Both the position numbers and the translations under genes were made by a program. Positions 8,346 through 16,743 of a stretch of 46,651 bases of DNA are shown piece by piece. Position 1 is the stretch's first letter, and each line of letters begins with the position of its first letter. Under the pieces are notes generated by a model that was given only the letters and a program-made list of their open reading frames with translations, was not told the DNA's origin and ran no database searches. Source of the stretch: Dehalococcoidia bacterium (GTDB taxonomy: Bacteria; Chloroflexota; Dehalococcoidia; Tepidiformales; Tepidiformaceae); assembly GCA_009841435.1 (NCBI GenBank), contig VXLW01000006.1, positions 1-46,651 of the forward strand. Direction: 5' to 3'.

Positions 8346-8573
8346 CTATTCAAGTCGTGCGGAGTCACGCCCTTTAAGTAGACCGGAGGCGCCTTCGTCG
8401 GTGCGCTGAATCTCGACAGTCAACTGCATCCCCTGGGCCACTCCGCTGAGCCGGCCGGCGTCCGCTTCCGCCAAGACCTCCTCCCTCAGGACCTTGCAGG
8501 CGGCGGCGAAGTCGTCCACATCCAGGGGAACCTTCGCTCCGCTGTCTTGCCGGCGACCTGTGCGCAGCTCCAC
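8346..8573 (-). CDS. Small hypothetical protein downstream of the DUF3179 gene
   Basis: 75 aa from a GTG at 8573. Middle part DVDDFAAACKVLREEVLAEA looks like an amphipathic helix; the rest is featureless. It lies in the same reading frame as the upstream DUF3179 gene, separated from it by one TGA (8610-8612) and 12 codons, so it could also be a 3' readthrough extension. No clear Shine-Dalgarno. It may not be a gene. Confidence 0.4.
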   Translation of the reverse strand: MELRTGRRQDSGAKVPLDVDDFAAACKVLREEVLAEADAGRLSGVAQGMQLTVEIQRTDEGASGLLKGRDSARLE

Positions 8574-8609
8574 CCTCGGGCCGCATTTCTCCGCGAGTCT
8601 CCGGCTGCC

Positions 8610-10073
8610 TCAGGAGAGCGGCGTCCAGACGAGGGTGTCCGGGTGGAACTGGCTCCAGGCGAACCAATACGCCTGGTGACTGGGCAGCGGGCGGCCGTCG
8701 GTCCACTCGGCGCGAAGTCCGCCGCCGTCCAGGACGAGCCGGACCCCGGCCAGGACCACCGCATCGCCTTCCTGAAGCGCGGCTCGCGACTGCGCGACCG
8801 GGAAGGCCAGCGCCTCTCCTGCCGGCGTGACGACCCCAAGCACGGGTGATTGCACGGGGAGGCGCTGGTCGACCTCGCCGATGGGGAAGATGGGTCCCCC
8901 AGCGTCCCGCCCGCGCAGCGGGTCGAGGGGGTAGCTGCGGCCGATGCCGCCGTCCTCCGCCACTATCGTCGTGGCGGGGTAGGCCGCCTTCCATTCGCCC
9001 CAGGTGCTGGTAACGACGGGCAGCATCTCCAGGACGAAGCGCTCGTCCTGGAGCGGCCCCGAGAGCGCGACGCCGGTGAATGTGTCGAAGACCGAGTAGG
9101 TGTGGAAGTCGAACATCACCTTGTTGGACCGGGAGAGCAGCCCCGAAGTGCGCAGCTCGATTGTCGCGAAGCCGCGCGGAGGACGGTCGGTGAAGTAAGC
9201 CTGGGCCGAACCGCAGAGGGTGCAATAGGGCAAGCCAATGCGCCGGCCGCCCAGAGTGTCGTTGACCATCTCATGCACTTCCATGATGTGTTTGGGGTAG
9301 GCACGGGCCTCGCCGTTGACGACGACTCCGAAAACGATGCCGTTGTTCGCGTACCAGGCTCCGCCGCGGACGTCGGTAGTCCCGGGGTCATTGAGCGCGG
9401 GGATGCAGCCCTGGAGACAGGGGAGCTTGATCTGCTCGAAGGGCCGGTCGTCGATCAGGACGCCCCCCCAACTGACCAGGCGCCAGTCGATCGCCGCGTC
9501 CTCGTCCGCGAAGAAGGGCGCCCACCCGGGCTCGACTAGTTCGAATAGCTGGCGCTTCCAGGCCACGTAACCGGGCGGCGCCGGCAGATCCCAGGCGATC
9601 AGCCAGTTGGTCACGATTGGCCAGGCGAATCCCCCCGGCACATCGGTGCCGGTCAGCGCCTCGAAGGCCAGGACCACGCGAGCGGCGCGGTCCCCACCCT
9701 GCAGAAAGCGCAACAGATCCGCGAGCAGCCAGGCCACGCGCGCGTCTCCCGACGCTCCGACGCGTGCGAGCGCGGCGCGGTCGATCGCCGGGCCGACGTT
9801 GCTGAAGAGGCGGTCGAGGTCGGCGACGAGCGCCTCGTCGAGAGGGCCGCTCGGGACCGACGGCGCCGGCGGCGGCTGAGAGCCATCAGCGAGCGTAAGA
9901 GGGGGAATGGCCGCTTTCGTTGGGTCGGACGGGAGGTGGTCGGCCGCGGGCGAAGGGCTGGCGCCGGACCCGTCCTCATCGCCACCTACTCCGCTGCAGC
10001 CCCAAGCGCCCAGGCAGGCGACCAGGATGAGCACCAACACAGAAACCGTGGAGGATGGGGTCACGCACACCAC
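8610..10073 (-). CDS. DUF3179-family lipoprotein
   Basis: About 487 aa from one of three clustered GTG codons (10073, 10070, 10064). A short hydrophobic signal with lipobox LVAC predicts export and lipidation, followed by a Ser/Pro/Ala linker. The C-terminal two thirds match DUF3179: LPCLQGCIPALNDP, RAYPKHIMEVHEMVND, GLPYCTLCGSAQAY, SGLLSRSNKVMFD, WTPLSG-like WGEWKAAYP. The conserved Cys pair in YCTLCGS is intact. The family is widespread in environmental bacteria and archaea; its biochemical role is unknown to me. It follows the CaiB/BaiF pair by 28 bp and probably shares their transcript. Confidence 0.85.
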   Translation of the reverse strand: MVCVTPSSTVSVLVLILVACLGAWGCSGVGGDEDGSGASPSPAADHLPSDPTKAAIPPLTLADGSQPPPAPSVPSGPLDEALVADLDRLFSNVGPAIDRAALARVGASGDARVAWLLADLLRFLQGGDRAARVVLAFEALTGTDVPGGFAWPIVTNWLIAWDLPAPPGYVAWKRQLFELVEPGWAPFFADEDAAIDWRLVSWGGVLIDDRPFEQIKLPCLQGCIPALNDPGTTDVRGGAWYANNGIVFGVVVNGEARAYPKHIMEVHEMVNDTLGGRRIGLPYCTLCGSAQAYFTDRPPRGFATIELRTSGLLSRSNKVMFDFHTYSVFDTFTGVALSGPLQDERFVLEMLPVVTSTWGEWKAAYPATTIVAEDGGIGRSYPLDPLRGRDAGGPIFPIGEVDQRLPVQSPVLGVVTPAGEALAFPVAQSRAALQEGDAVVLAGVRLVLDGGGLRAEWTDGRPLPSHQAYWFAWSQFHPDTLVWTPLS

Positions 10074-10101
10074 CGTATCAGGGCGAGGCAGAGGCCACGC
10101 T

Positions 10102-11319
10102 CTACTCCGGTAAACACTCGTCACTGTGCTCGCCGAGCAGAGGAGCGCGACGAACCGACCACGGCGACTTCTCGAACTTGTAGGGCGCACCGGGGTAGGT
10201 GAATGAGCGGCCATGTTCGGGGTGCTCCACCTCCACGGGGAAGCCACGGGCGATGAAGTGGGGGTCGGCCATCGCCTCCTCCGGCGAGTAGATGATCCCC
10301 ACCTGGAAGCCGCGCTTCTGGGCGCCAATGAAGAACTCATAGGCGGTGAGATGCGAGGCGATGCAGGCCATGGCCTCCTGGCCGGCGCCGTAGATCGCAC
10401 GCAGGTCCTCGTCGTCCGGTAGCTTCGAAAGATCGAACTGTTCGCGTTCGGCGCCCAGCGGGAGCAGAGCGGCGGCGTGGAACTGCTCCAGCAGGCCGAG
10501 TTCCTCCAGCCACTCGTGGGTCAGCGTGAACTCGTGCGGGCGGCGCGGCGAGACACCGGTGTTGACGTAGCGGCCGTCGGCAGAGCGCACCTGCGCGGGC
10601 ATGGTCGGGTTCCCGGCGGCGTGCCGCCCGGTCTGGCGCTGCACGGTCTCGCGGGCCACGAGCCAGTTGTAGGTGCCGGCCTCGGTCGTGACGTTGGCGG
10701 CGGCGTGCATGTTCACATCAATGTGCTGGCCACGGCCTCCGTTGTCGCGGTGGAGGAGGGCAACCAGCGCAGCCATGACGGCGAAGTGGCAACCGGTGTG
10801 GTAGCCCTGGTCGCCGCCGCCACGCACGGGCGGGAGGGAGTGATCGTCGTAGCCGTTGTTCCAGGCGGGGCCCCCGCCCGCGAGGATGGTGAGGTCGCTT
10901 GCGGGCTCGTTCGCGCGGGGCGCGTTGCGGCCGAAGGGCGTGATCGAGACGTAGATGAGCCGCTCGTTCGATGGCTGCAGGTCCGGGAAGTCGAGACCGA
11001 GGGTGGCCATGACGCCGGGGTCGCGGTCCTCGAGAAGGATGTCGGCGTGGGCAGCCAGGCGCCGAAACGCATCGCGGCCGGCTTCGTTCTCAAGGTCGAG
11101 CGTGACTCCCTGCTTGCTGGTGTTGTAGTACCAGAAGTAGAGGCTGCGTTCCGGGCCGGGCTCGTCTTCGAGGAAGGGCGGATAGGTGCGGGTAATGTCG
11201 CCGCCGGGCGGCTCGACCTTCACGACGTCGGCGCCCATGTCGGCCAACAGCTTGCCGGCCCAGGCGCCGCGCTCGCTGCACAGTTCGACCACGCGCAGGT
11301 CCGCCAGGGGGCCGCTCAA
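10102..11319 (-). CDS. CaiB/BaiF (family III) CoA-transferase paralogue lacking the catalytic Asp
   Basis: 405 aa. TTG start at 11319 overlaps the stop of the upstream CaiB gene and has GAGGAGGG at good spacing. N-terminal LADLRVVELCS, GADVVKVEPPGGD, SKQGVTLDL and the C-terminal GFPVEVEHPEHG are typical family III features. Family III enzymes move CoA between carboxylic acids through an aspartyl-CoA intermediate. Aligning DQGYHTGCHFAVMAALVAL with the neighbour's MDHTGGYFMAIAILMAL places Tyr173 where the catalytic Asp belongs; an Asp (170) lies three residues earlier. It is therefore probably an inactive partner of the adjacent gene product, as in heteromeric family III enzymes, unless Asp170 substitutes. 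Confidence 0.9.
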   Translation of the reverse strand: MSGPLADLRVVELCSERGAWAGKLLADMGADVVKVEPPGGDITRTYPPFLEDEPGPERSLYFWYYNTSKQGVTLDLENEAGRDAFRRLAAHADILLEDRDPGVMATLGLDFPDLQPSNERLIYVSITPFGRNAPRANEPASDLTILAGGGPAWNNGYDDHSLPPVRGGGDQGYHTGCHFAVMAALVALLHRDNGGRGQHIDVNMHAAANVTTEAGTYNWLVARETVQRQTGRHAAGNPTMPAQVRSADGRYVNTGVSPRRPHEFTLTHEWLEELGLLEQFHAAALLPLGAEREQFDLSKLPDDEDLRAIYGAGQEAMACIASHLTAYEFFIGAQKRGFQVGIIYSPEEAMADPHFIARGFPVEVEHPEHGRSFTYPGAPYKFEKSPWSVRRAPLLGEHSDECLPE

Positions 11320-12584
11320 ATGACGCCCTCCTCGCGCAGTGACGCGATCTCGGCGGGCGCGAGACCGAGGATCTCGCCGTAGACGTAGTCGTTGTGCTCG
11401 CCGAGGCAGGGTCCGCCACGCTCGAGGCGCCAGTCCGTCTCCGACAGATGCACAGGCAGGCCATCGACGCGAACGTCGCCAATCGCGGTGTGGTTCACGC
11501 TGGGCCAGAGGCCCCAGCCCTCGGTGTTCGGGTCTTTGTCGACGCGCTCCTCGGGGCGCTGGACGGCGGTCGCCGGGAGCCCGGCATCGCGGATGCGCGC
11601 GGCGAGCTCGAAGCGCTCGTGCCGGCGAGTCCAGCGTTCCATGTTGCGGTCGAGTTCGTCCTCGAACTCGAGCCGGCCCGAGAGGCTGTCCCAGCGCGGG
11701 TCCTTCGCCCAGGGCTCACCGATGAGCTCCCGCAGGGCCTGCCACTCCTCATCGGAGCGGCAGGCGACCGCGATCCAGTTGTCTTCGCCCTCGGCAGCAT
11801 AGATGTTGTGCGGCGCCATATGCGGGAACTGGCTGCGATTGGCGTGGGGCATCCCCTCCCGGCGCAACGGCCGGCCGTTCACGGTGGCGTCGAGCAGGGC
11901 CGGACCGTTGAGGGTGCAGGCCGCTTCGGTGCAAGCCAGATCGACCCACTGACCTTCGCCGGTGACATTCCGGTGGTGCAGGGCCATGAGGATGGCGATG
12001 GCCATGAAGTAGCCGCCGGTGTGGTCCATGTAGCTGTAGCCCCAGCCTGCCGGCGGCTGGTCGGGCAACCCCGAACCAAAGGTGAGCCCGGAGAGCGCCT
12101 GCACGATCGGCCCCCAGGTCTTGTAGTCGCGATAGGGGCCCGAGTGGCCGAAGCCGCAGTTCGACACGTAGATGATGTCGGAGCGGATCGCCTTGAGCGC
12201 CTCGTAGTCGAACCCCCAGCGGTCGAGGACGCCCGCCGAGAAGTTCTCGGACACGACATCGGAGATGCCGACGAGTTGCCGGAGCAGCTCACGGGCGCGC
12301 TCGGAACGCAGGTTGAGCGTGATGCCCAGCTTCTCGACGTTGTGGTTGTTGTAGGCGCCCCCGAGGTCGATGCCACGGCGCTCGTCGATGTACGGCGGGT
12401 TGCCGCGAAGAATGTCCCAGCGCCCTTCAGGCACCGGGTCCTCGATGCGAATGACCTGCGCCCCGAAGGCGGCAAGGAACCGGGTTGCGCCGGCCCCGGC
12501 CAGCTGCCCGGTGAAGTCGCAGAAACGGAGATGGGACAGCGCGCCGTCGGCAGCGACGGGCCCGCTACCGGATTTGCGGGTCAC
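11316..12584 (-). CDS. CaiB/BaiF (family III) CoA-transferase, catalytic subunit
   Basis: 422 aa, GTG start at 12584. It shows LRFCDFTGQLAGAGATRFLAAFGAQVIRIEDP (CoA-binding half), KLGITLNLRSERA, DVVSENFSAGVLDRWG and YVSNCGFGHSGPYRDY. The active-site segment YMDHTGGYF has Asp187 at the catalytic position. The C-terminus HLSETDW, GEHNDYVYGEILGL is standard. The product likely forms a complex with the overlapping second CaiB gene, which lacks this Asp. The operon neighbours (ABC binding lipoprotein upstream, DUF3179 downstream) suggest uptake and activation of an organic acid; the acid is unknown. Confidence 0.93.
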   Translation of the reverse strand: MTRKSGSGPVAADGALSHLRFCDFTGQLAGAGATRFLAAFGAQVIRIEDPVPEGRWDILRGNPPYIDERRGIDLGGAYNNHNVEKLGITLNLRSERARELLRQLVGISDVVSENFSAGVLDRWGFDYEALKAIRSDIIYVSNCGFGHSGPYRDYKTWGPIVQALSGLTFGSGLPDQPPAGWGYSYMDHTGGYFMAIAILMALHHRNVTGEGQWVDLACTEAACTLNGPALLDATVNGRPLRREGMPHANRSQFPHMAPHNIYAAEGEDNWIAVACRSDEEWQALRELIGEPWAKDPRWDSLSGRLEFEDELDRNMERWTRRHERFELAARIRDAGLPATAVQRPEERVDKDPNTEGWGLWPSVNHTAIGDVRVDGLPVHLSETDWRLERGGPCLGEHNDYVYGEILGLAPAEIASLREEGVI

Positions 12585-12668
12585 CGGTAACGGGCCAGCG
12601 CAGCGACCCGAGCGAGAAAGCGAATCGACGCTTGCGGATACTTCCCTTCCTTGATGACACCGGCCCCG

Positions 12669-14471
12669 CTACGCCAACCACAGGTCGGCAGCGTGACGGG
12701 CTATCGTGTCCCAGTTCTCGAAGTTGCCTGCGAGCGGCTCGGTGCCGCCGGGGAGGATGGGGAAGCCCCGCACGTCGGGCGCATAAATGCCCGACTGGTG
12801 CAGGCGGTGGTCGATGAGCTGCGGCATGTCCTCCAACAGGATGCGCTGCGCCTCCAGGACGTCCTCGCTCGCCTCCGAGGGAATGTATTTGGCATCGGCT
12901 CTTGCGATCACCGCATCCAGCTCCGGGTTGGCGTAGCCAGAGAAGTTGTTCCCAGCGCCCGTCCTGTACTGGCCGAGGTCCGAGGACGCCGGCGACGAAG
13001 ACCCGATGGGAAGGTGGGAGACATCGAAGCCACCGTTGGTCAACGCCTCAATATGGGCGGTTGGATCTGCGGAGAGGCGCCCTTCGACATCGATCTTCGG
13101 GAAGGCGGTTCGCCAATCGTCCATCTGTCGAATGGAGAAGTTGTAGCCGTAGGCCTCCCAGACCGTGTTCCCCATGAACTCGAAGGACAGGCCCTCGCCC
13201 TCGGGGAAGCCGGCGGCCGCGATCAGCTCGTTCGCCGTCTTCAGGTCTTCAGTCTTGTCCACCCGCCACCCCGGCAGTGTGAGGAGCTCCTCCTGCGAGA
13301 TGCCTTCGGCGTGGGCATTGTTCAGGACGCCGCCCAGGTGGAAGAAGCCTTTGCCCCAGAAAGCCTCCTGGTTCGCCACGTAGTTCGTGGCCAGGTGCAT
13401 GGCGCGCCGCAGGCGCTTGTCCTCGAACGTGGCTCCGCTCCGGCAATTGAAGATGGTGTAGGCGCACGTGGAACCAGCCCAGTGGAACAGCTGAGAGCCT
13501 TCGCGCGCATCAAGGATGGTCTCGCGCTCCACCTTCGACGGATTGTTGAAGAACGTCCCGTTTCCTTGAATGAAGGAAGACGCCTGGCTGACGCGGTCCC
13601 CTGTCGGCCTCCAGATCATGTTGTCCATGTACGGTGCGCCGTCCCAGTAATCGGGGTGTCGATCGGCGGTGAAGCTCTCGTCTGTCTTGTACTCGGAGAG
13701 CCTCCACGGTCCGGTGCCCGATATCGTGTCCGGTTGCGCATTCTGGAGACCGCCAGACTCGAAATTCTCCACCGGCATCAGGGATGCGTAGGGAAGCGTG
13801 AGGCCCCACGGGAAGGCCAGCGGGCTGGAGAACGACACCGTGACCTTGCTGTCATCGACGGCTTCCGCGGAAACCAGTCCCTGCAGCAGGTTTGCCATCC
13901 AGTAGGCGCTGGCGTCACCGTCGGGAGCCAGCAGGCCGGCTATGCGCTCGAGGTTCACGGCGACGTCCTCGGTGTTGAACAACCGGCCGCCGGTCAGCGC
14001 TCCGTCGTGGGTCTTCACGCCCGGCCTGATAGTCACGATGTGCTCGAGGCCGTCGACGGTCTCCCAGGCGCTGAAGAGCTCCGGGGTGAGCGCGCTCCCA
14101 TCGAAGTTCCGGCGAACGGCGATATTGCCGGCGAAGAGCCACAGCCTGACACCACCTGAACCGGCAAGGTGAGGATCGACCACGGCGGGGACGAATCGAA
14201 TGCCGTCGCCCTCCCAGATGTACGAGCCACCCTGCTGGGGAGCATCCGCCGCGGGCGCCTCTGTCGGCGCCTCCGTTGGCGCTTCCGTGGCCGCTTCGGT
14301 TGCCGGCGCCGCGGGCTCTTCTACGTCGTCGTCATCGTCGTCATCGCCGCAGCCCACAAGGCCAAGAGCAGCCGCCCCTAAGCCCAGACCCGCGGAACCG
14401 CCAAGAAAGGCGCGTCGCCCCAGGCGTGTCCCCGGGTAGCGCCGGCTCCAATACGATTTGTCGTCCCTCAT
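12669..14471 (-). CDS. ABC transporter substrate-binding lipoprotein, dipeptide/oligopeptide family (SBP_bac_5)
   Basis: 600 aa, ATG at 14471 preceded by GGGGGACC. Twin-Arg-containing signal (GRRAFLGG) and lipobox LVGC indicate Tat-type export and lipidation; a run of seven Asp and a Glu/Ala/Pro/Thr repeat linker follow, as seen in Chloroflexota lipoproteins. The mature part has the family-5 landmarks: LWLFAGNIAVRRNFDGS, VDGLEHIVTIRPGVKTHDG, FNTEDVAVNLERI, ISGTGPWRLSEYK, DRHPDYWDGAPYMDN, LRRAMHLATNYVANQEAFWG. Family members bind peptides, nickel chelates, opines or other small organics. It is divergent from two matching permease genes, with 289 bp between; ATPase genes are absent nearby. Confidence 0.93.
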   Translation of the reverse strand: MRDDKSYWSRRYPGTRLGRRAFLGGSAGLGLGAAALGLVGCGDDDDDDDVEEPAAPATEAATEAPTEAPTEAPAADAPQQGGSYIWEGDGIRFVPAVVDPHLAGSGGVRLWLFAGNIAVRRNFDGSALTPELFSAWETVDGLEHIVTIRPGVKTHDGALTGGRLFNTEDVAVNLERIAGLLAPDGDASAYWMANLLQGLVSAEAVDDSKVTVSFSSPLAFPWGLTLPYASLMPVENFESGGLQNAQPDTISGTGPWRLSEYKTDESFTADRHPDYWDGAPYMDNMIWRPTGDRVSQASSFIQGNGTFFNNPSKVERETILDAREGSQLFHWAGSTCAYTIFNCRSGATFEDKRLRRAMHLATNYVANQEAFWGKGFFHLGGVLNNAHAEGISQEELLTLPGWRVDKTEDLKTANELIAAAGFPEGEGLSFEFMGNTVWEAYGYNFSIRQMDDWRTAFPKIDVEGRLSADPTAHIEALTNGGFDVSHLPIGSSSPASSDLGQYRTGAGNNFSGYANPELDAVIARADAKYIPSEASEDVLEAQRILLEDMPQLIDHRLHQSGIYAPDVRGFPILPGGTEPLAGNFENWDTIARHAADLWLA

Positions 14472-14760
14472 GTCATGGTCCCCCTCTCAAGACCCGCAAT
14501 TGCTGGCATTTCGATATTCGGATTGCCAATATTCGTTTTCCGTATTGTAGGCCTGCCGTCAAGGCCGTGGATTGCCACGTCGATCAAAGTGGAACAGTTG
14601 GGAATTCGACGAGCGGATGCCGAACACGAGCGTCCCCGCACCAACGGCAGACTGTATGCTGCTGGAGCATTGCGACGAATCTGATGTGGGATGAGCCGCC
14701 TCGTCGATCCGACGCGCGCGGCTCCTCCATCAAGGGCTGCGCGCTGTGTGTGGGGGAGGC
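14472..14760. promoter_or_regulatory. Divergent promoter region between binding protein and permeases
   Basis: 289-bp gene-free interval. An AT-rich island at 14510-14550 carries two direct copies of ATATTCG (14514-14520 and 14529-14535, 15-bp period) followed by CGTATTG, a plausible shared regulator site. No consensus -35/-10 pair was found with confidence, and I see no gene in the remainder. Confidence 0.4.
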
Positions 14761-15732
14761 ATGACGAAGTACATCCTCGCCCGCCTCGCCGGCATCATTC
14801 CCACGACGCTGCTGCTGTTGCTCACCGTTGTTGTGCTCGTTCGCTTGCTGCCCGGCAGCGCCATCGATGCGCTCGAGGCCCAGGCGGCCGTGGCCGGAAC
14901 CAGCGGTATCACGGGGGAGGCACGGGCAGCGCTCGAGCAGCGCCTCGGCCTCGATGACCCCCTGCCCCTGCAATATGTCGAGTACACGTGGAACGCGGCG
15001 CAGCTCGATTTCGGTCAATCGGTTTTGAGAGGGGAACCGGTGACGAACATGATCGAGCGCACGCTGCCGGTGACCCTGGTGCTGGGGATCATGGCGCTGG
15101 TCTGGGCCACAGTGGCGGGGATGACTATTGGGCTCATCTCCGCCGTCATCCGCGGATCGGTGATGGACTACGTCCTGCGGAGCATCTCCATCCTTGGACT
15201 CAGTGTCCCGAACTTCGCGCTCGCCACACTTGTCATCGTCATGTCCACCATCTGGTGGAAGTGGTCGCCGCCGGTCACCTATACCTCGTTCGACGCCTCA
15301 GCCCTGTGGACGTACTTCTCACAGTTCTTTGCACCGGCCCTGGTCCTGGGGCTCGCGCTGAGCGCAGTGGTCATGCGGCTGACCCGCACCCAGCTGCTCG
15401 AAGTCCTCGGCCACGATTACGTCCGGACGGCGCGAGCGAAAGGCCTGCCGGAGCGCACCGCCGTGCTCCGGCATGCGTTGCCAAACGCGCTCATCCCGGT
15501 GGTTTCCACGCTAGGTCTCGAGGTAGCCACCCTGATCTCCGGTGCGGTTCTGATTGAAGCGATTTTCGGGCTTCCCGGTATGGGCCGCCTGCTGCTGACG
15601 GCTATCAGCGAGCGTGACTATCCGGTCATTCAGGGGATCGCCGTCGTTTCGGGCATGTTCGTGATATTCGCGAACCTGTTTGTCGACATCTCGTATGGGT
15701 GGCTGAATCCGCGGGTGAGGGTAGGTGCATGA
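14761..15732 (+). CDS. ABC transporter permease, DppB/OppB type
   Basis: 323 aa. The ATG at 14761 gives the family start MTKYILARLAGIIPTTLLLL; GGGGGAGG lies just ahead. Six membrane segments are apparent, with the extracellular loop after TM1 (PGSAIDAL, QRLGLDDPLPLQY) and the EAA loop YVRTARAKGLPERTAVLRHALPNALIP that docks to the ATPase. The C-terminus VDISYGWLNPRVR is standard. Its stop overlaps the next permease start by 4 bp (ATGA), indicating translational coupling. It probably works with the divergent binding lipoprotein. Confidence 0.94.
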   Translation: MTKYILARLAGIIPTTLLLLLTVVVLVRLLPGSAIDALEAQAAVAGTSGITGEARAALEQRLGLDDPLPLQYVEYTWNAAQLDFGQSVLRGEPVTNMIERTLPVTLVLGIMALVWATVAGMTIGLISAVIRGSVMDYVLRSISILGLSVPNFALATLVIVMSTIWWKWSPPVTYTSFDASALWTYFSQFFAPALVLGLALSAVVMRLTRTQLLEVLGHDYVRTARAKGLPERTAVLRHALPNALIPVVSTLGLEVATLISGAVLIEAIFGLPGMGRLLLTAISERDYPVIQGIAVVSGMFVIFANLFVDISYGWLNPRVRVGA

Positions 15733-16637
15733 CGACGGCACCGGTCCTTGAAGCGACCAGTGGCCGTAGCGCCACAGGTGCATCCGGCCTGGGTCGGGTG
15801 CCATCGACAATCGTGCGATTCGGCCGCCGTCAGCCGCTTGGAGCCTTCTCCGCAGTGGTCCTGATCGTGCTGGTGCTGTCCGCCACGCTGGCGGACGTAG
15901 TCGTCCCCTACGATCCGATTCGAAACAACGTAGGTCCCAACCTGGAGGGGCCGGATGGCACCCACCTCTTCGGCACCGACCACTTCGGGAGGGATGTCTT
16001 CAGCCGCATCGTGTACGGGGCCCGGACATCGCTCTATGTCGGAATGGGGGCGACCCTGCTGGGAGTGCTCGCAGCCACCTTACTCGGCGCGGTCAGCGGC
16101 TACCTGGGCGGAAAGCTCGATTACTTCCTGCAGCGATTTGTCGATGTAGCACAGGCGATCCCGCCGCTCATCTTCCTCCTGGGCGTCCTGCTCGTTCTCG
16201 GTCCTCGTACGGAATACATCATCCTGGCGCTCGGCCTTCGAACGGGGCTTAGCCTGTCCCGCATCGTGCGTGGCTCAGTCATCGACATCAAGGCCGAGGA
16301 CTTCGTCGAGGCGGCACGGTCCTTCGGCGCCAGCGACGCCCGAATCCTGGCCCGCCACGTTCTCCCGAACATCTTCGCGCTGATCATCGTCCTCGTCTCG
16401 ACGACCATCGGCGGCCTGATCGTTGCCGAGGCGGCGCTGAGCTTCCTGGGATTTGGCGTGCCGCCTCCCACTCCATCCTGGGGAGGGATGCTGAGTGTGG
16501 ACGGAAGGATTTACATGCTCGCCGCCCCGTGGCTGCTCATCGCCCCGGCTTTCGCCCTCACCCTTGTTGTGTTCGCTACGAACATGTTCGGCGATGCGCT
16601 TCGCGACGAGCTGGACCCGCGATTGCGGTCCGCCTAG
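15729..16637 (+). CDS. ABC transporter permease, DppC/OppC type
   Basis: 302 aa from the ATG at 15729 that overlaps the upstream stop. Conserved DppC features: N-terminal cytoplasmic tail then TM1 (LGAFSAVVLIVLVLSATL), PYDPI, HLFGTDHFGRDVFSRIVYGARTSL, and the EAA loop DFVEAARSFGASDARILARHVLPN, followed by AEAALSFLGFGVPPPTPSWGGML. The DppB/DppC pair forms the membrane channel; DppD/DppF-type ATPases must be encoded elsewhere or shared. Confidence 0.94.
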   Translation: MTTAPVLEATSGRSATGASGLGRVPSTIVRFGRRQPLGAFSAVVLIVLVLSATLADVVVPYDPIRNNVGPNLEGPDGTHLFGTDHFGRDVFSRIVYGARTSLYVGMGATLLGVLAATLLGAVSGYLGGKLDYFLQRFVDVAQAIPPLIFLLGVLLVLGPRTEYIILALGLRTGLSLSRIVRGSVIDIKAEDFVEAARSFGASDARILARHVLPNIFALIIVLVSTTIGGLIVAEAALSFLGFGVPPPTPSWGGMLSVDGRIYMLAAPWLLIAPAFALTLVVFATNMFGDALRDELDPRLRSA

Positions 16638-16650
16638 AAGGAGGGGAGTC

Positions 16651-16743
16651 ATGCCGCCACGAACGTCCGGCCAGTCCTGTCAGGCTGACGGGGTAGTTCA
16701 GCCTTGTAGCGCACTGCCCACTTACGGACGGAGTCCTCAATGA
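16651..16743 (+). CDS. Putative 30-residue leader peptide coupled to the acetyltransferase gene
   Basis: The ATG at 16651 has one of the best ribosome-binding sites in the window (AAGGAGG, 6 nt before the ATG). The 30-codon frame starts MPPRTSGQSC and ends at a TGA that overlaps the ATG of the acetyltransferase (ATGA). A hairpin (16682-16704) lies inside it. Composition is Ser/Pro/Gln/Cys-rich with two Cys. The arrangement suits a leader controlling downstream translation or a small protein; it has no recognisable relatives by eye. Confidence 0.5.
   Translation: MPPRTSGQSCQADGVVQPCSALPTYGRSPQ
16682..16704 (+). promoter_or_regulatory. Hairpin AGGCTGA-N9-TCAGCCT inside the leader ORF
   Basis: Seven-bp perfect stem with a 9-nt loop, 45 nt downstream of the permease stop and 36 nt before the acetyltransferase ATG. 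It could end the permease transcript or act with translation of the leader ORF to control the acetyltransferase. Confidence 0.45.
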
